Origin: an uncultured Victivallaceae bacterium
GTDB lineage: Bacteria > Verrucomicrobiota > Lentisphaeria > Victivallales > Victivallaceae
DNA length: 64,000 nucleotides
Assembly: GCA_944392655.1 (NCBI GenBank)
Contig: CALXXL010000005.1
Span: forward strand, 1-64,000
Direction: 5' to 3'
Shown here: piece after piece, positions 8,749 through 18,348 of the stretch
Layout: every line of letters begins with the position of its first letter
Position numbering within the stretch: the first letter of the stretch is position 1
Made by a program: the position numbers and the translations under genes
Notes under the pieces: model-generated
What the model was told of the DNA's origin: nothing
What the model saw: only the letters and a program-made list of their open reading frames with translations
Databases searched by the model: none

Positions 8749-10098
8749 ATGGAGACGGTAGAGAAGTATTACGATGTTACGCCGAAGGTATTTTTAGCTG
8801 GAGGAACATCTACATTGACGATCCGGCCGCGTTTCTCGCATGCGGCGTTTCCGGCTGCGGATAAGATCAAGGTAAAACTTCTGCCTCTGGACGGTGTCTA
8901 TGCTGACGGCACCTATGCTGATACGCCGGAGAATCAGCTTCTTGTCGAATGGCGTCTGACGGAGGATGGTGAACTTGCTGTTACAGGTAAATTTCCGTGG
9001 GAGCAGGAGTACAATCTAACGGTGGAGTTGACCGATCCCGGGCGTGCCGACCGGGTGCAGTGGGCGCGGGTTCCGTACCGGAAGCTGCGATTCAATCTGT
9101 ATGCGGTGCGTGAAGATCTCTATAAGCTGCGTCCCTGGAAGGGCGACTTCCACATGCACAGTGATTTTTCTGATGGTCAGGAGAGTCCGGAATATGTTGC
9201 GGCGCGCAACCGTGAGCTTGGCATGGACTTCATAGCGGTAACAGATCATCACCGTTATGACCCATCTATGGTTGCGATTGATTACTGGCGTGACAAGCCG
9301 GTAGACATAAAGCTCTATCCCGGGGAGGAGATACACGCGAACGGCAATCTGGTGCACATAATAAACTTTGGAGGTTCGTTCAGTGTCAATGAGCTGATAC
9401 TGAAGGATGAGGAACGCTATTACCGTGAAGTTGCCGATTATGCCGCCGGACTTCCGCCGCTGGCTCCGGGGCAGGATCCATTCCAGGTAGCGTCGAGCGA
9501 ATGGGTGTTTGACCGTATTCGTGATGGCGGAGGGCTGTCGATATTCTGTCATCCCTATTGGCAGACGGAGAAATATGTAATCAGCGAGGCGGTTACTTCG
9601 GCGATACTTGAGCGGAAGAAGTTTGATGCCTTTGAGCTTATCGGCGGTTTTTATCCTGAGCAGTGGCGTTCGAATAATTTCCAGGTTGCCCGTTATATGG
9701 AAGAGCGTGAAAAGGGGAATATTTTCCCGGTAGTCGGTGTGAGTGATGCGCATGGAACAGATCGTGACTTTGAGCGCAATCAGCTTGCCGGCTGGTATTA
9801 TACAGTTGTTCTGGCGGAGAGTGCCGGATTACCGGCCATACACCATGCCATCCGGAGTAATTTAAGTGTTGCGGTGGAGCAGGTAGGCAGTGGTATTCCG
9901 CGGGTTTACGGTGATTTCCGTCTGGTGAAATACATCAGTTATCTTCTGGAGCGTTATTTTCCCCGTCATAATGAGTTGTGTAAAATAGAGGGCAAACTGA
10001 TGATAGAGCTTCTCGGGGGTAATGAATCTGCCGGAGCGGCGTTGAAGGCGCTGCGTGGACAAACGTCTGGATATATGGAAAGCGTGTTCGGGGAATGA
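8749..10098 (+). CDS. PHP-domain metal-dependent phosphoesterase
   Basis: The 449-aa product has an N-terminal beta-rich region of about 120 residues and then a PHP domain with GDFHMHSDFSDG and VTDHH, the metal-binding histidines of this superfamily, and later SDAHGTDRDF. Members hydrolyse phosphoesters such as histidinol-phosphate or nucleotide substrates; the substrate here is unknown. ATG 8749 is chosen because a G-rich site precedes it; an ATG at 8731 is possible. Its stop overlaps the start of the EamA gene. Confidence 0.75.
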   Translation: METVEKYYDVTPKVFLAGGTSTLTIRPRFSHAAFPAADKIKVKLLPLDGVYADGTYADTPENQLLVEWRLTEDGELAVTGKFPWEQEYNLTVELTDPGRADRVQWARVPYRKLRFNLYAVREDLYKLRPWKGDFHMHSDFSDGQESPEYVAARNRELGMDFIAVTDHHRYDPSMVAIDYWRDKPVDIKLYPGEEIHANGNLVHIINFGGSFSVNELILKDEERYYREVADYAAGLPPLAPGQDPFQVASSEWVFDRIRDGGGLSIFCHPYWQTEKYVISEAVTSAILERKKFDAFELIGGFYPEQWRSNNFQVARYMEEREKGNIFPVVGVSDAHGTDRDFERNQLAGWYYTVVLAESAGLPAIHHAIRSNLSVAVEQVGSGIPRVYGDFRLVKYISYLLERYFPRHNELCKIEGKLMIELLGGNESAGAALKALRGQTSGYMESVFGE

Positions 10099-10991
10099 CA
10101 CTTTTTGCTTTTTGTCTGGTGATGCTGTCGGCCTTGCTGCATGCGTCGTGGAATGTTTTGAGCAAGGGGAGCAAACCCTCGGCGTCCTTTTTCATGCTGG
10201 CGTCGATGACTTCGGTAGTATTATGGTTTCCGGTATTCTGTTATTCGGATCTGCGTCTGCTGGATTTGCCTCTGAAGTTCTGGCTGATAATGGTGGTCAG
10301 CGGAGCCAGTGAAGCGTTATATTTTCTCGGGTTATTCAAGGCCTATAGGAGGAACGATGTATCGCTGGCGTATCCGATGGCCCGTGCGCTGCCGGTTCTA
10401 ATGGTGGCGGTGGTAAGTCTGGTGCTTGGGTTGGGTGCGCGTCCGGGCTGGCTGTCACTGTTTGGTATGCTGGTAGTGACTCTGGGGTGTCTGCTTCTGC
10501 CGCTTGGGAGCTGGAAAAGTTTCAGCTGGCGGGATTACTGGAATCCGGCGCTTTACGCGATATTGATGGCGGCGTTGGGGACGACCGGCTATACAGTGGC
10601 GGACAGTATTGCCATGCCGATACTGCGGTCGCATTCGGTCAATTCCGGGCTGGTGGTCAGTGGAGCCTATCTATTTATGATTGAAATTTTTATAACGGTA
10701 TCGCTGTCGTTCTACGTTCGCCGTCATGCGGAAGAGCGTATGGAGTTCAAGCGTCTGTTTTTAAAGTCGTTCAATCCGGTTATATCGGGTTTATTTGCGT
10801 CGTCGGCCTATATGCTGATACTGATAGCGATGAATCATGTCAGCAATGTAAGTTACATACAGGCGTTCCGACAGGTAAGTCTGCCGATGGGGGTATTTTT
10901 CGGAGTATTTATTTTAAAGGAGAAGTGTACTCCGCCGCGTCTGGCAGGCGTTGCGCTGGTGATTGTTGGGCTGGTGCTGACGGCGATATAG
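10095..10991 (+). CDS. EamA/DMT-family transporter
   Basis: The 298-aa protein consists almost wholly of about ten hydrophobic helices in two repeated EamA halves, with HASWNVLSKGSK in helix one and AYPMARALPVLMV typical of the family. It likely exports a small metabolite; the substrate is not predictable. ATGA overlap with the PHP gene points to one transcript. It converges with hydE, only 10 bp away, with no terminator-like hairpin between. Confidence 0.85.
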   Translation: MTLFAFCLVMLSALLHASWNVLSKGSKPSASFFMLASMTSVVLWFPVFCYSDLRLLDLPLKFWLIMVVSGASEALYFLGLFKAYRRNDVSLAYPMARALPVLMVAVVSLVLGLGARPGWLSLFGMLVVTLGCLLLPLGSWKSFSWRDYWNPALYAILMAALGTTGYTVADSIAMPILRSHSVNSGLVVSGAYLFMIEIFITVSLSFYVRRHAEERMEFKRLFLKSFNPVISGLFASSAYMLILIAMNHVSNVSYIQAFRQVSLPMGVFFGVFILKEKCTPPRLAGVALVIVGLVLTAI

Positions 10992-11001
10992 TTCGTGCAA
11001 C

Positions 11002-12093
11002 TCAGTGTCTGGCGAAATAGTGAGGGGAGTCGCCGCGTTTGTTCCAGTTGATCTCTTCGCCGATGGCGGCGACTTTCCGGGTTAATTCGCGTATGGAGTC
11101 GTCGCTGCTTTCGTTGACAGCCGGTTTATTTTCGTAGAGTTTATAATTTTTACGGTATTCCGGGTCGGTGATATTGGGCATAATCACGTTGGCTCCGGCG
11201 AGGAGTCCCAGTTCCCGTCCATCATTGCGCAGAGCTTCCAGGGCGGTGGTGGATGCGATATTGGTGTTATGGAGTTGCAGTCGTACGGCGGAAATCATTT
11301 TCAAGCCCAGTTCGAGCTGCTGCCGTTTGAAGTTTTCGGAGAAATCGACATTTTTCCCCATAGGAGTATCGTGGTGCGGCAGGAATGGACCCATGCCGAT
11401 CATATCGAGGTCCATTTTTCTGAAGAACTCGATATCGCCGGCGAGTTGGGCGGCCGATTGTCCCGGCAGTCCGATCATCACGCCTGACCCGACCTGATAA
11501 TCGAGTTTTCTCAAAATCTTCAGACACTCAACTCTTCTGGCAAAGGAGTGGTTTTGGGGGTGAATTGCGCGGTAGATCTCTTCTGAAGAGCTCTCGATGC
11601 GGAGCAGATACCGGTGAGCGCCGGCGTTTTTCCATCGTCTCAGAGTCTCTTCAGACTGTTCGCCCAGAGAGAGAGTTATTCCCAGTTCTCCGTTGCACAT
11701 ATTTGTTATATCCCTAAGCAGGGATTCGACGAACGCTGTATGCTCTTCAGACTCCATCTCACCTGACTGCATGACAATGGAGCCGAAGTTATGTTTCCAT
11801 GCCCATCTGCTCATGCGTAGAACCGCCTCCCGATCGAGCTGAAAGCGCTCCACGTTCGGATTGCTTTTGCGGATGCCGCAGTAAAAGCAGTCTTTAGCGC
11901 ATACGTTGCCCATTTCGATCAAACCGCGGATAGAGACCATTTTCCCGGTGTATCTTAGTTTCAGACCGTACGCGGCATGAAACAACTGCTGCATCTCCTT
12001 TTCATCTCTGATTTCGAGGAGAAACATAAGCTCTTCCTGGCTCAATGCGTGCGGTTTTGCGGTCGCTTTATTTAAAATGTCATATAAATTCAT
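11002..12093 (-). CDS. hydE: [FeFe] hydrogenase H-cluster maturase HydE, radical SAM
   Basis: The 363-aa protein has the radical-SAM motif CAKDCFYC (Cys65, Cys69, Cys72) followed by HydE-specific features such as MGMGPFLPHHDTP and the HNTNIASTTALE segment. HydE acts with HydF and HydG to build the diiron subcluster of [FeFe] hydrogenase, using SAM and a 4Fe-4S cluster. No hydrogenase, hydF or hydG lies in this window, so the rest of the pathway is elsewhere. Its presence implies hydrogen metabolism and anaerobiosis. BioB-like relatives such as PylB are alternatives but fit less well. Confidence 0.9.
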   Translation of the reverse strand: MNLYDILNKATAKPHALSQEELMFLLEIRDEKEMQQLFHAAYGLKLRYTGKMVSIRGLIEMGNVCAKDCFYCGIRKSNPNVERFQLDREAVLRMSRWAWKHNFGSIVMQSGEMESEEHTAFVESLLRDITNMCNGELGITLSLGEQSEETLRRWKNAGAHRYLLRIESSSEEIYRAIHPQNHSFARRVECLKILRKLDYQVGSGVMIGLPGQSAAQLAGDIEFFRKMDLDMIGMGPFLPHHDTPMGKNVDFSENFKRQQLELGLKMISAVRLQLHNTNIASTTALEALRNDGRELGLLAGANVIMPNITDPEYRKNYKLYENKPAVNESSDDSIRELTRKVAAIGEEINWNKRGDSPHYFARH

Positions 12094-12138
12094 AATAATA
12101 TCAATTTATCACATTAGCGGTTAAAATCAATTTAAAAT

Positions 12139-12167
12139 TTGCAAAACAGGGTTATAAGGTATATTTT
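12139..12167 (+). promoter_or_regulatory. Candidate promoter of bioB
   Basis: TTGCAA (12139-12144) and TATTTT (12162-12167) with a 17-bp spacer lie in the AT-rich divergent region between hydE and bioB. Consensus-based only. Confidence 0.4.
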
Positions 12168-12222
12168 ATAGTTCGCCGAATTGATTTTTATTGTTGCCGT
12201 CGCAGAGGCGTGGGAGGTAAAA

Positions 12223-13221
12223 ATGAAGATAAACCGTCATATAGAGAACGCCTATAAGGTTCTGGAAGGTGTTGCTCTCAGCGAAGAAGAAGCGCTGAAT
12301 TTAGCAACAGAGGTTCACGGTTGTGACATATTGGATTTGATTTCTCTGGCCAATAAGGTCCGGGACAAATTTGCACCGCCTTTGGAGGCGTGTTCAATTA
12401 TCAATGCCAAATCTGGGGTGTGCAGTCAGCGTTGCCGGTTCTGTGCGCAGGCGGGGAGTTATTCTACGGGTATAGAGACCTATCCACTGCTGACGCGGGA
12501 AGAGATTTTATCCGGAGCGCGTGAGATATATAACAGTGGTATCCGGACTTATGGGATTGTGACCTCCGGCAAGGGTTACAGCGATACGGATCCGGAGTTT
12601 CACGAATTGCTTGACACGATGGATTTTCTGCATAATGAGCTGCCGGACTTAAAGATCTGCGTATCGCTGGGGATTTTGAATGAAGCGGCGGCGCGGTTGC
12701 TGTCGGAGCATCATGTCTGGCGTTACAACATGAATCTGCAGACCAATCCGGAGCGTTACGGTGAATTGATCACCACGGCGCATTCGGTGGAAGATAAGAT
12801 AAAGACGATAAAATACCTGCAAAAGTATGGCATAACCATCTGCTGTGGTGGTATTATCGGGCTGGGCGAGAGCTGGCTGGACCGGGTTCGGCTGGCGGAG
12901 GCAATCCGTGATTTGGATGTAGACGGCATTCCGGTGAATGTTCTGATACCGATAAAGGGTACGCCGTTGGAGAATCTTCCGGTGATGGAGCCTGCGGATG
13001 TGGCGAAGAGTTTTGCGATTTTCCGGTTACTGAATCCCGGGAAGATGATCAAGTTCACGGCTGGGCGTGAGACGCAGCTGAAAGATTTCCAGGCGTTGTT
13101 GATGCTCAGTGGTGCGAGCAGTATGATGACCGGCGGTTATCTGACCACCCGCGGCCGCACCATAGAAGAGGACAAAACCTTTATCGACCGGCTGAACAGT
13201 TTCGGCTGTAAATCCCGGTAA
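12223..13221 (+). CDS. bioB: Biotin synthase, radical SAM
   Basis: The 332-aa enzyme inserts sulfur into dethiobiotin. It has CSQRCRFC (Cys67, Cys71, Cys74) for the SAM-bound 4Fe-4S cluster, followed by the usual AQAGSY context, and GIIGLGESW, NVLIPIKGTPLE and KFTAGRE segments matching BioB. The upstream TTG at 12181 is rejected because ATG 12223 has GGGAGG 6 bp before it. No other biotin gene is adjacent. Confidence 0.9.
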   Translation: MKINRHIENAYKVLEGVALSEEEALNLATEVHGCDILDLISLANKVRDKFAPPLEACSIINAKSGVCSQRCRFCAQAGSYSTGIETYPLLTREEILSGAREIYNSGIRTYGIVTSGKGYSDTDPEFHELLDTMDFLHNELPDLKICVSLGILNEAAARLLSEHHVWRYNMNLQTNPERYGELITTAHSVEDKIKTIKYLQKYGITICCGGIIGLGESWLDRVRLAEAIRDLDVDGIPVNVLIPIKGTPLENLPVMEPADVAKSFAIFRLLNPGKMIKFTAGRETQLKDFQALLMLSGASSMMTGGYLTTRGRTIEEDKTFIDRLNSFGCKSR

Positions 13222-13253
13222 AATTCCATAATTTATACAATTTATTTATTCGC

Positions 13254-13332
13254 CCGGTCGCGAAAAATGGTGAATCATGGTGAAATTCCGTGGCTGTCGC
13301 GCAACCGTATAGTCGGATCCCATTGCGGCCGG
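13254..13332 (+). ncRNA. Cobalamin riboswitch, short (class II-like) aptamer
   Basis: The core reads GGTGAATC, GGTGAAATTCCGTGGCTG, TCGCGCAACCGTA, AGTCGGATCCC, matching the conserved B12-box elements of cobalamin riboswitches in order (compare the btuB leader pattern GGGAATC..GTGCGAATC..GCTGACGCGCA..GGTA). Ends pair as an 8-bp P1 stem: CCGGTCGC (13254-13261) with GCGGCCGG (13325-13332). The short distance between core halves resembles the class II/variant type. Downstream, at 13351-13367, a small hairpin (CGTG/CACG) exposes GCGCG, complementary to CGCGC of the aptamer loop, a potential kissing loop next to the ribosome site AAGGGAG. Controls the gene at 13379. Confidence 0.85.
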
Positions 13333-13378
13333 ATAATATTAACCCTCTTAGCGTGCGCGCAACACGAAGGGAGAGCTT

Positions 13379-14248
13379 ATGGTTCAAAACAATCTGGCGG
13401 GCCGGAAGCGGTGCAGTTTCACACTTATCGAGCTTCTGGTGGTAATTGCGATTATTGCGGTGCTGGCGGGAATGCTTCTGCCGGCGCTTGGAATGGCGAA
13501 GCAGCTGGCGATGTCGATCTCGTGTTCCGGGAATCTGCGGCAGTTGGCGCAGGCCAATCTGCTCTATACTGCGGACAATGATGAATTTTTCGCGCCGTAT
13601 GCGGCCTATTCGGGGCGCAGCAGTTCGCGTCCGGAGGAGTATCCGGTGTGGTGGGGATTAAAGCACACCTCGACGGATCTGGTGGATTTCAATCGTGGCG
13701 GCTATCTATCCGGTTATCTGGCGGAGAACCGTGATATATTAATCTGTCCGAACGAGTCGATGCTGGTAAAGTTTGAAGGCAAGAGTGGCGGCAGTTATGG
13801 CTACAATGCCAACGGTCTCGGGGGGCGTGGTTATCTTGGTGCCTCCCCCGGGGAAAAAAGTTCCACGCCGGAAGAGTTATATGGGTTGCCGGTAAGAACC
13901 GGTATGGTTGCGAGTCACTCTTCGCTTATAATGTTCGGGGACACGATAGAGGCGGGGGGAATGCGTAAAGGCACGGAGCTGAATGCGATAGACCGCATAT
14001 ACGGTCCGGACTCCTACACCTATCTTCATTTCCGTCATAATGGTCGTGTAAACATTGCGTGGGCGGATGGTCATGTAACGGCGGAGTCTTGCAGTTTAGC
14101 TGAGACAGGCAGTAAATACAATTTTGATTTGCTTGGAGACAGTGATATCGGCTACCTGTTTCCCGGCGGTTCGAATCTGGAGAAGGATCACACATTTTAC
14201 GATACGCTTGGCCGTTCGGATCCATTCACCATCAAGAGTACGGAGTAG
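13379..14248 (+). CDS. Pseudopilin-like protein 1 (prepilin N-terminus, H-x9-DG type)
   Basis: The 289-aa protein has a short basic leader, then [18 protein letters not shown], a class III prepilin signal cut before Phe and methylated, with Glu at +5. The rest is a large outer domain with YGYNANG and, near the C-terminus, [19 protein letters not shown], the signature of the abundant PVC pseudopilins. Such proteins are processed by PilD-type peptidase and assembled or anchored through type II secretion-like machinery. Clearly paralogous to the product of 21733-22518. It sits under a cobalamin riboswitch, suggesting a role in corrinoid uptake or use; that role is inferred. Confidence 0.85.
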   Translation: MVQNNLAGRKRCSFTLIELLVVIAIIAVLAGMLLPALGMAKQLAMSISCSGNLRQLAQANLLYTADNDEFFAPYAAYSGRSSSRPEEYPVWWGLKHTSTDLVDFNRGGYLSGYLAENRDILICPNESMLVKFEGKSGGSYGYNANGLGGRGYLGASPGEKSSTPEELYGLPVRTGMVASHSSLIMFGDTIEAGGMRKGTELNAIDRIYGPDSYTYLHFRHNGRVNIAWADGHVTAESCSLAETGSKYNFDLLGDSDIGYLFPGGSNLEKDHTFYDTLGRSDPFTIKSTE

Positions 14249-14254
14249 ACTTTT

Positions 14255-14668
14255 ATGCAGAAGAAATATCTGATAATCCTTGTGGTGCTTGTTATAGTGG
14301 GTGGATTTCAATTATACCTTTATTTTTCCGATTCCGTTCCGGCGAGCCGTCAGCGGATTGAGCTGTCCACTTCCGAATTTGCCGCGGAGGGAGAATTTGC
14401 GCTTGATGCGGTAAAGAGCTACTATCATGATTCGCGTAAATTCAGCCGTTGCTGGAATAATTACGGTGATATTTTTCAAAATGCGGTAAAGTTACTGAAA
14501 GAGCGCAAACTCCGTGAGCCGGAGATCCGCCGGATCTACCGTTTCAAATCCTCCTCCAACCGGATCATGGTTGAGTTGGGGGATGGGCATGGGCCGGACA
14601 TTGCGGTAATGGTCTGGCGTGGCAGTGATGGCCGTCTGGCCATATCGGACATAAGCGAACTGGAATAA
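14255..14668 (+). CDS. Small membrane-anchored partner of pseudopilin 1
   Basis: The 137-aa protein has one N-terminal membrane segment (about residues 5-24) and a roughly 110-residue outer domain. No known domain is recognised. It resembles the 142-aa product of 22527-22955 in length, layout and C-terminal segment (VELGDGHGPDIAVMVW here; VYFDGGSGVQIQVVV there), so the two are probably homologues. It starts 6 bp after the pseudopilin gene and should be under the same riboswitch. Confidence 0.65.
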   Translation: MQKKYLIILVVLVIVGGFQLYLYFSDSVPASRQRIELSTSEFAAEGEFALDAVKSYYHDSRKFSRCWNNYGDIFQNAVKLLKERKLREPEIRRIYRFKSSSNRIMVELGDGHGPDIAVMVWRGSDGRLAISDISELE

Positions 14669-14677
14669 AGAGGCATA

Positions 14678-14694
14678 TTAACGCAAAACTAACA
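14678..14694 (+). promoter_or_regulatory. Possible Pho-type direct repeat upstream of pstS
   Basis: TTAACG and CTAACA are spaced 5 bp apart, like the TTAACA-type repeats bound by PhoP/PhoB response regulators. It lies 68 bp before the pstS start. Only one pair is seen, so this is tentative. Confidence 0.3.
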
Positions 14695-14761
14695 TCTCCG
14701 CAACAATTGCATTACACATCGGGTTTACCTTATATGGCGAACACAAGAAGGAGGTGTTGGT

Positions 14762-15760
14762 ATGAAAAAGATATTTGCAATCGGGTTGGCCGGTATTTTA
14801 AGTGCGGCCGGATTATTTGCCGAACAGGTATTGAATGGTGCTGGGGCATCTTTTCCGGCTCCGGTCTACCAGGCGTGGAGTTACGGTTATACGCAGGCTT
14901 CCGGAGGGGTTCGGGTGAATTATCAGAGCATGGGCTCCGGAGCCGGGATCAATCAGATCAAATCTGGAACGGTTGATTTTGCTGGAACCGACAGTCCTTT
15001 AAGCAGTGAAGAGTTGGCGGAAGCTGGTCTTTTGCAGTTTCCGATGCTGATGGGTGGTGTTACGCCGGTAGTGAACATTCCCGGGGTAAAGAGCAATGAA
15101 CTTAAATTGACGCCTGAAGTTCTGGCGGATATATTCATGGGCAAGATATCCCGCTGGAATGCGCCTGAGATTGCGGCATTGAATCCGGGTTTGAAACTTC
15201 CTCCGTTAAAGATCACGGTTGTCCGTCGTGGAGATGCGGCGGGAACGACCTTTATTTTTACCGATTATCTCTGCAAGGCCTCGTCTGAGTGGGCGGAAAA
15301 GATCGGCAGCGGCACGACGGTGGACTGGCCGGTTGGCATTGGTGGTCAGAAGAACCCCGGGGTCTGCAACAATGTGCGCAAGATCCGCGGCAGTATCGGT
15401 TATGCGGAATACACCTATGCGGTAGAGAGCAAACTTGCCACGGTGCAGTTGATGAATCATGACGGGATTTATGTAAAGCCTGATCTGGATAGCTTCAGTG
15501 CGGCGGCGGCGAATGCCGACTGGGCGAATGCTCCGGGGTTGAGTGTCAATTTGAACAACCAGCCGGGGGAAAACTCCTGGCCGATAACCGGAGTCACCTA
15601 CATACTGCTGCGCAAGGATTGTGCTCCTGAAGTATTTGCGGCGCTGAAGGGATATTTTCACTGGTGTTTTGAATCCGGTGCGGTATCGGCATATAAATTG
15701 AATTATGTTGCTTTGCCTGCAAGTGTGGTTGAGATAGTAAATCAGAAGATCTTCAAGTAA
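14762..15760 (+). CDS. pstS: Phosphate ABC transporter substrate-binding protein
   Basis: The 332-aa protein starts with a cleavable signal peptide (about 1-20, no lipobox) and then LNGAGASFPAPVYQAW, the standard PstS opening, with SMGSGAGINQI and DFAGTDSPLS forming phosphate-binding loops. It binds inorganic phosphate in the periplasm and delivers it to PstCA. GGAGG lies just upstream. First gene of a complete pstSCAB-phoU-phoBR cluster. Confidence 0.95.
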   Translation: MKKIFAIGLAGILSAAGLFAEQVLNGAGASFPAPVYQAWSYGYTQASGGVRVNYQSMGSGAGINQIKSGTVDFAGTDSPLSSEELAEAGLLQFPMLMGGVTPVVNIPGVKSNELKLTPEVLADIFMGKISRWNAPEIAALNPGLKLPPLKITVVRRGDAAGTTFIFTDYLCKASSEWAEKIGSGTTVDWPVGIGGQKNPGVCNNVRKIRGSIGYAEYTYAVESKLATVQLMNHDGIYVKPDLDSFSAAAANADWANAPGLSVNLNNQPGENSWPITGVTYILLRKDCAPEVFAALKGYFHWCFESGAVSAYKLNYVALPASVVEIVNQKIFK

Positions 15761-15779
15761 GATATCCGGCGGGTATGGC

Positions 15780-16709
15780 ATGAATAAACTGCGGACAATC
15801 AGTCAGGATAATGCGTTCAGGTTGCTCTGCTTATTAGCGGCCGGCATAGCAGGGGTGCTGATGCTTGGGTTCATGGTGCAGCTGGCGGTGGACTCCTCGG
15901 CGGCGTGGCGTGAATTTGGACTTGGGTTTATCTTTTCGAGTGAATGGGATCCCTGGTCGAACCGCTATGGAGCGCTGCCCAGTATTGTGGGTACGCTGAT
16001 AACGACAGTTATTGCGTTGGTAGTAGCGTTGCCGCTGGCATTTGCTGCGGCGCTGTTTCTGACGGATGCGCCGCCGTGGCTGAGTCAGATTATCGGCAAT
16101 GCGATAGACCTGCTTGCGGCGATTCCGAGTGTAATTTACGGCATGTGGGGATTATTTGTGCTTGCGCCCATCATGCAGGATTATGTACAGCCATTTCTGA
16201 TAGATGATCTGGGTCTTGGCCGGATTCCGTTTGTCGGGGAGTATTACATGGGATTTGGTCTCTTTACGGCGGGTCTGATACTTGCGCTGATGATACTGCC
16301 TTATATGGCGGCGATCATGCGTGATGTTTTTGCGATGACGCCCCAGGTATTGCGTGAAGCCGCCTATGGAATTGGCTGTACCCGGTGGGAGACGGCGAAA
16401 GACATTGTCTTGAAATACGGAATCCGCGGACTGCTTGGCGGGGTATTCATTGGTTTAGGCCGTGCGTTGGGTGAGACGATGGCGGTGCTGTTTGTCGTTG
16501 GCAACATCATGGACATGCCGCAGACGCTGTCGGATGGGGGGACAACGATCGCCTCGACGCTGGCGAACAACTTTTCCGAGGCGGATGGTCTTCAGCGCAG
16601 TGCCTTGATGGCGCTGGGTATAATATTGTTTGCGATGTCGTTTCTGATTCAGATAATTTCGCACTATTACTTAAGCGCCACCAAATCTAAGCGCGGGGAG
16701 GCGAAATGA
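15780..16709 (+). CDS. pstC: Phosphate ABC transporter permease PstC
   Basis: The 309-aa inner-membrane protein has about six helices and the binding-protein-dependent permease EAA loop (REAAYGIGCTRWETAKDIVL). Segments LPLAFAAALFLTDAP and LLAAIPSVIYGMWGLF are typical of PstC. It forms the channel with PstA. Its end overlaps the pstA start by four bases, consistent with coupled synthesis. Confidence 0.95.
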   Translation: MNKLRTISQDNAFRLLCLLAAGIAGVLMLGFMVQLAVDSSAAWREFGLGFIFSSEWDPWSNRYGALPSIVGTLITTVIALVVALPLAFAAALFLTDAPPWLSQIIGNAIDLLAAIPSVIYGMWGLFVLAPIMQDYVQPFLIDDLGLGRIPFVGEYYMGFGLFTAGLILALMILPYMAAIMRDVFAMTPQVLREAAYGIGCTRWETAKDIVLKYGIRGLLGGVFIGLGRALGETMAVLFVVGNIMDMPQTLSDGGTTIASTLANNFSEADGLQRSALMALGIILFAMSFLIQIISHYYLSATKSKRGEAK

Positions 16710-17584
16710 AGCGTTTTGAATCGGTTTATCCGTTGCGTCCGTTGTTTTTCCGGAAGTTGAAGAATCATCTGATCACGCTGTTTTCGTGGAGTGCGGTTGT
16801 TATCGCAGTAGGGGCGATGGTCTGGATACTTGGCACGGTGCTGATAGACGGATTAAAAGTTATAACGCCCGGATTTCTTCTGAATCCCTCCAAGCCTTAC
16901 GGCATACCTGATGCCGGTATTGGCAATGCGATACTTGGCACATTGCTGATAACGGGTGGAGCGGCGCTTCTGGCGGTACCCTGTGGTGTAGCGGCTGGGA
17001 TCTATCTGGCGGAATTCGGTAGTGGTACGCGTCTGGGCAATGGATTGCGGTTCTGTGCGAATGTGCTTATGGGGATGCCGTCGATCCTGGTAGGGTTGCT
17101 GGTCTATTCACTTATGGTGGTACCTATGGGTTCATTTTCCGGGGTTGCCGGTTCGGTGGCATTGGCAGTAATAATGTTTCCGGTGATCATGCGTACAACG
17201 GAAGACATGCTTTTAATGGTTCCCGCCTCGTTGCGTGAAGCGGCTCTGGCGTTGGGCATGACGCGTACGCGTGCGATATTGCGGATAGTCTGCACGAGTG
17301 CGCGCAATGGACTGCTTACAGGGATACTTTTATCGTTATCCCGTGTAAGTGGTGAAACTGCTCCGTTGCTGTTCACGGCGATGTTTGCGGACAGCTGGCC
17401 TAAGGATTACTTTACCGGTCCCACGGCGAACATACCGATGTTGATAACCGAGTACACCACCAACTCTCCGTTTGAAGAGATGCATGCGGCAGGCTGGGGT
17501 GCAGCCTTTGTGGTATCGGCGATAATACTGTTCATAAATATCACAACCAGAATATGTTTCAGGGAGAGACATCATGGCAAATAA
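16706..17584 (+). CDS. pstA: Phosphate ABC transporter permease PstA
   Basis: The 292-aa permease has six predicted helices, the PstA-type [20 protein letters not shown] segment and the EAA loop ([19 protein letters not shown]). It pairs with PstC. The coding region overlaps pstB by 11 bp. Length is normal. Confidence 0.95.
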   Translation: MKRFESVYPLRPLFFRKLKNHLITLFSWSAVVIAVGAMVWILGTVLIDGLKVITPGFLLNPSKPYGIPDAGIGNAILGTLLITGGAALLAVPCGVAAGIYLAEFGSGTRLGNGLRFCANVLMGMPSILVGLLVYSLMVVPMGSFSGVAGSVALAVIMFPVIMRTTEDMLLMVPASLREAALALGMTRTRAILRIVCTSARNGLLTGILLSLSRVSGETAPLLFTAMFADSWPKDYFTGPTANIPMLITEYTTNSPFEEMHAAGWGAAFVVSAIILFINITTRICFRERHHGK

Positions 17585-18329
17585 GATATCAGCGAGAAAC
17601 ATCAACTTTTACTATGGTTCGCATCAGGCGTTGTTTGACAATAATCTGGACATTGCCGAACATGCGATCACGGCGGTGATAGGTCCCTCCGGGTGCGGAA
17701 AATCGACACATTTGCGCATATACAACCGTATTTACGAGCTCTACCGGGATCAGCGTGTAACCGGCAGTCTTTTCATTGATGGTGTGGATGTGTTGAATGA
17801 GAAGGTGGACGTGCTTGAGCTACGCCGCAAAGTTGGTATGATATTCCAGAAGCCGACGCCGTTTCCGATGTCGGTATTTGACAATGTAGCATATCCTCTG
17901 CGTCTGCATTACCGTTTAAGCCGGAGTGAAATAGCGGACAAGGTGGAAGAGGCTTTGCGTGGAGCGTCGTTGTGGGAAGAGGTAAAAGACAAGTTAAAAT
18001 CGAGTGGACTGGCGTTATCCGGGGGGCAGCAGCAGCGTTTATGTATAGCGCGTGCGATAGCTGCGAGTCCTGAGGTTCTGTTGATGGATGAGCCGACCAG
18101 TGCGATCGACCCGGTAGCGACTTTAAAGATAGAAGAATTGATGGTGGAGTTGAAAAAACGTTTCACCATAGTTATAGTTACTCATAACATGCAGCAGGCG
18201 GCGCGAATCAGTGATTTCACGGCGTTTTTCTACAAAGGCCGGATTGTTGAATTTGGTGATACGGAAAAGATATTTACGAATCCGGATGAAAAGCAGACGG
18301 AGGAATATATTACGGGTCGTTTTGGATGA
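17574..18329 (+). CDS. pstB: Phosphate ABC transporter ATP-binding protein PstB
   Basis: The 251-aa ATPase has Walker [10 protein letters not shown] (37-45), signature LSGGQQQR (148-155), Walker B LLMDEP (169-174) and the switch His in [12 protein letters not shown]. It powers phosphate import through PstCA. Full length for PstB. Confidence 0.95.
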   Translation: MANKISARNINFYYGSHQALFDNNLDIAEHAITAVIGPSGCGKSTHLRIYNRIYELYRDQRVTGSLFIDGVDVLNEKVDVLELRRKVGMIFQKPTPFPMSVFDNVAYPLRLHYRLSRSEIADKVEEALRGASLWEEVKDKLKSSGLALSGGQQQRLCIARAIAASPEVLLMDEPTSAIDPVATLKIEELMVELKKRFTIVIVTHNMQQAARISDFTAFFYKGRIVEFGDTEKIFTNPDEKQTEEYITGRFG

Positions 18330-18348
18330 TATAGAAGGGGATCTTACA

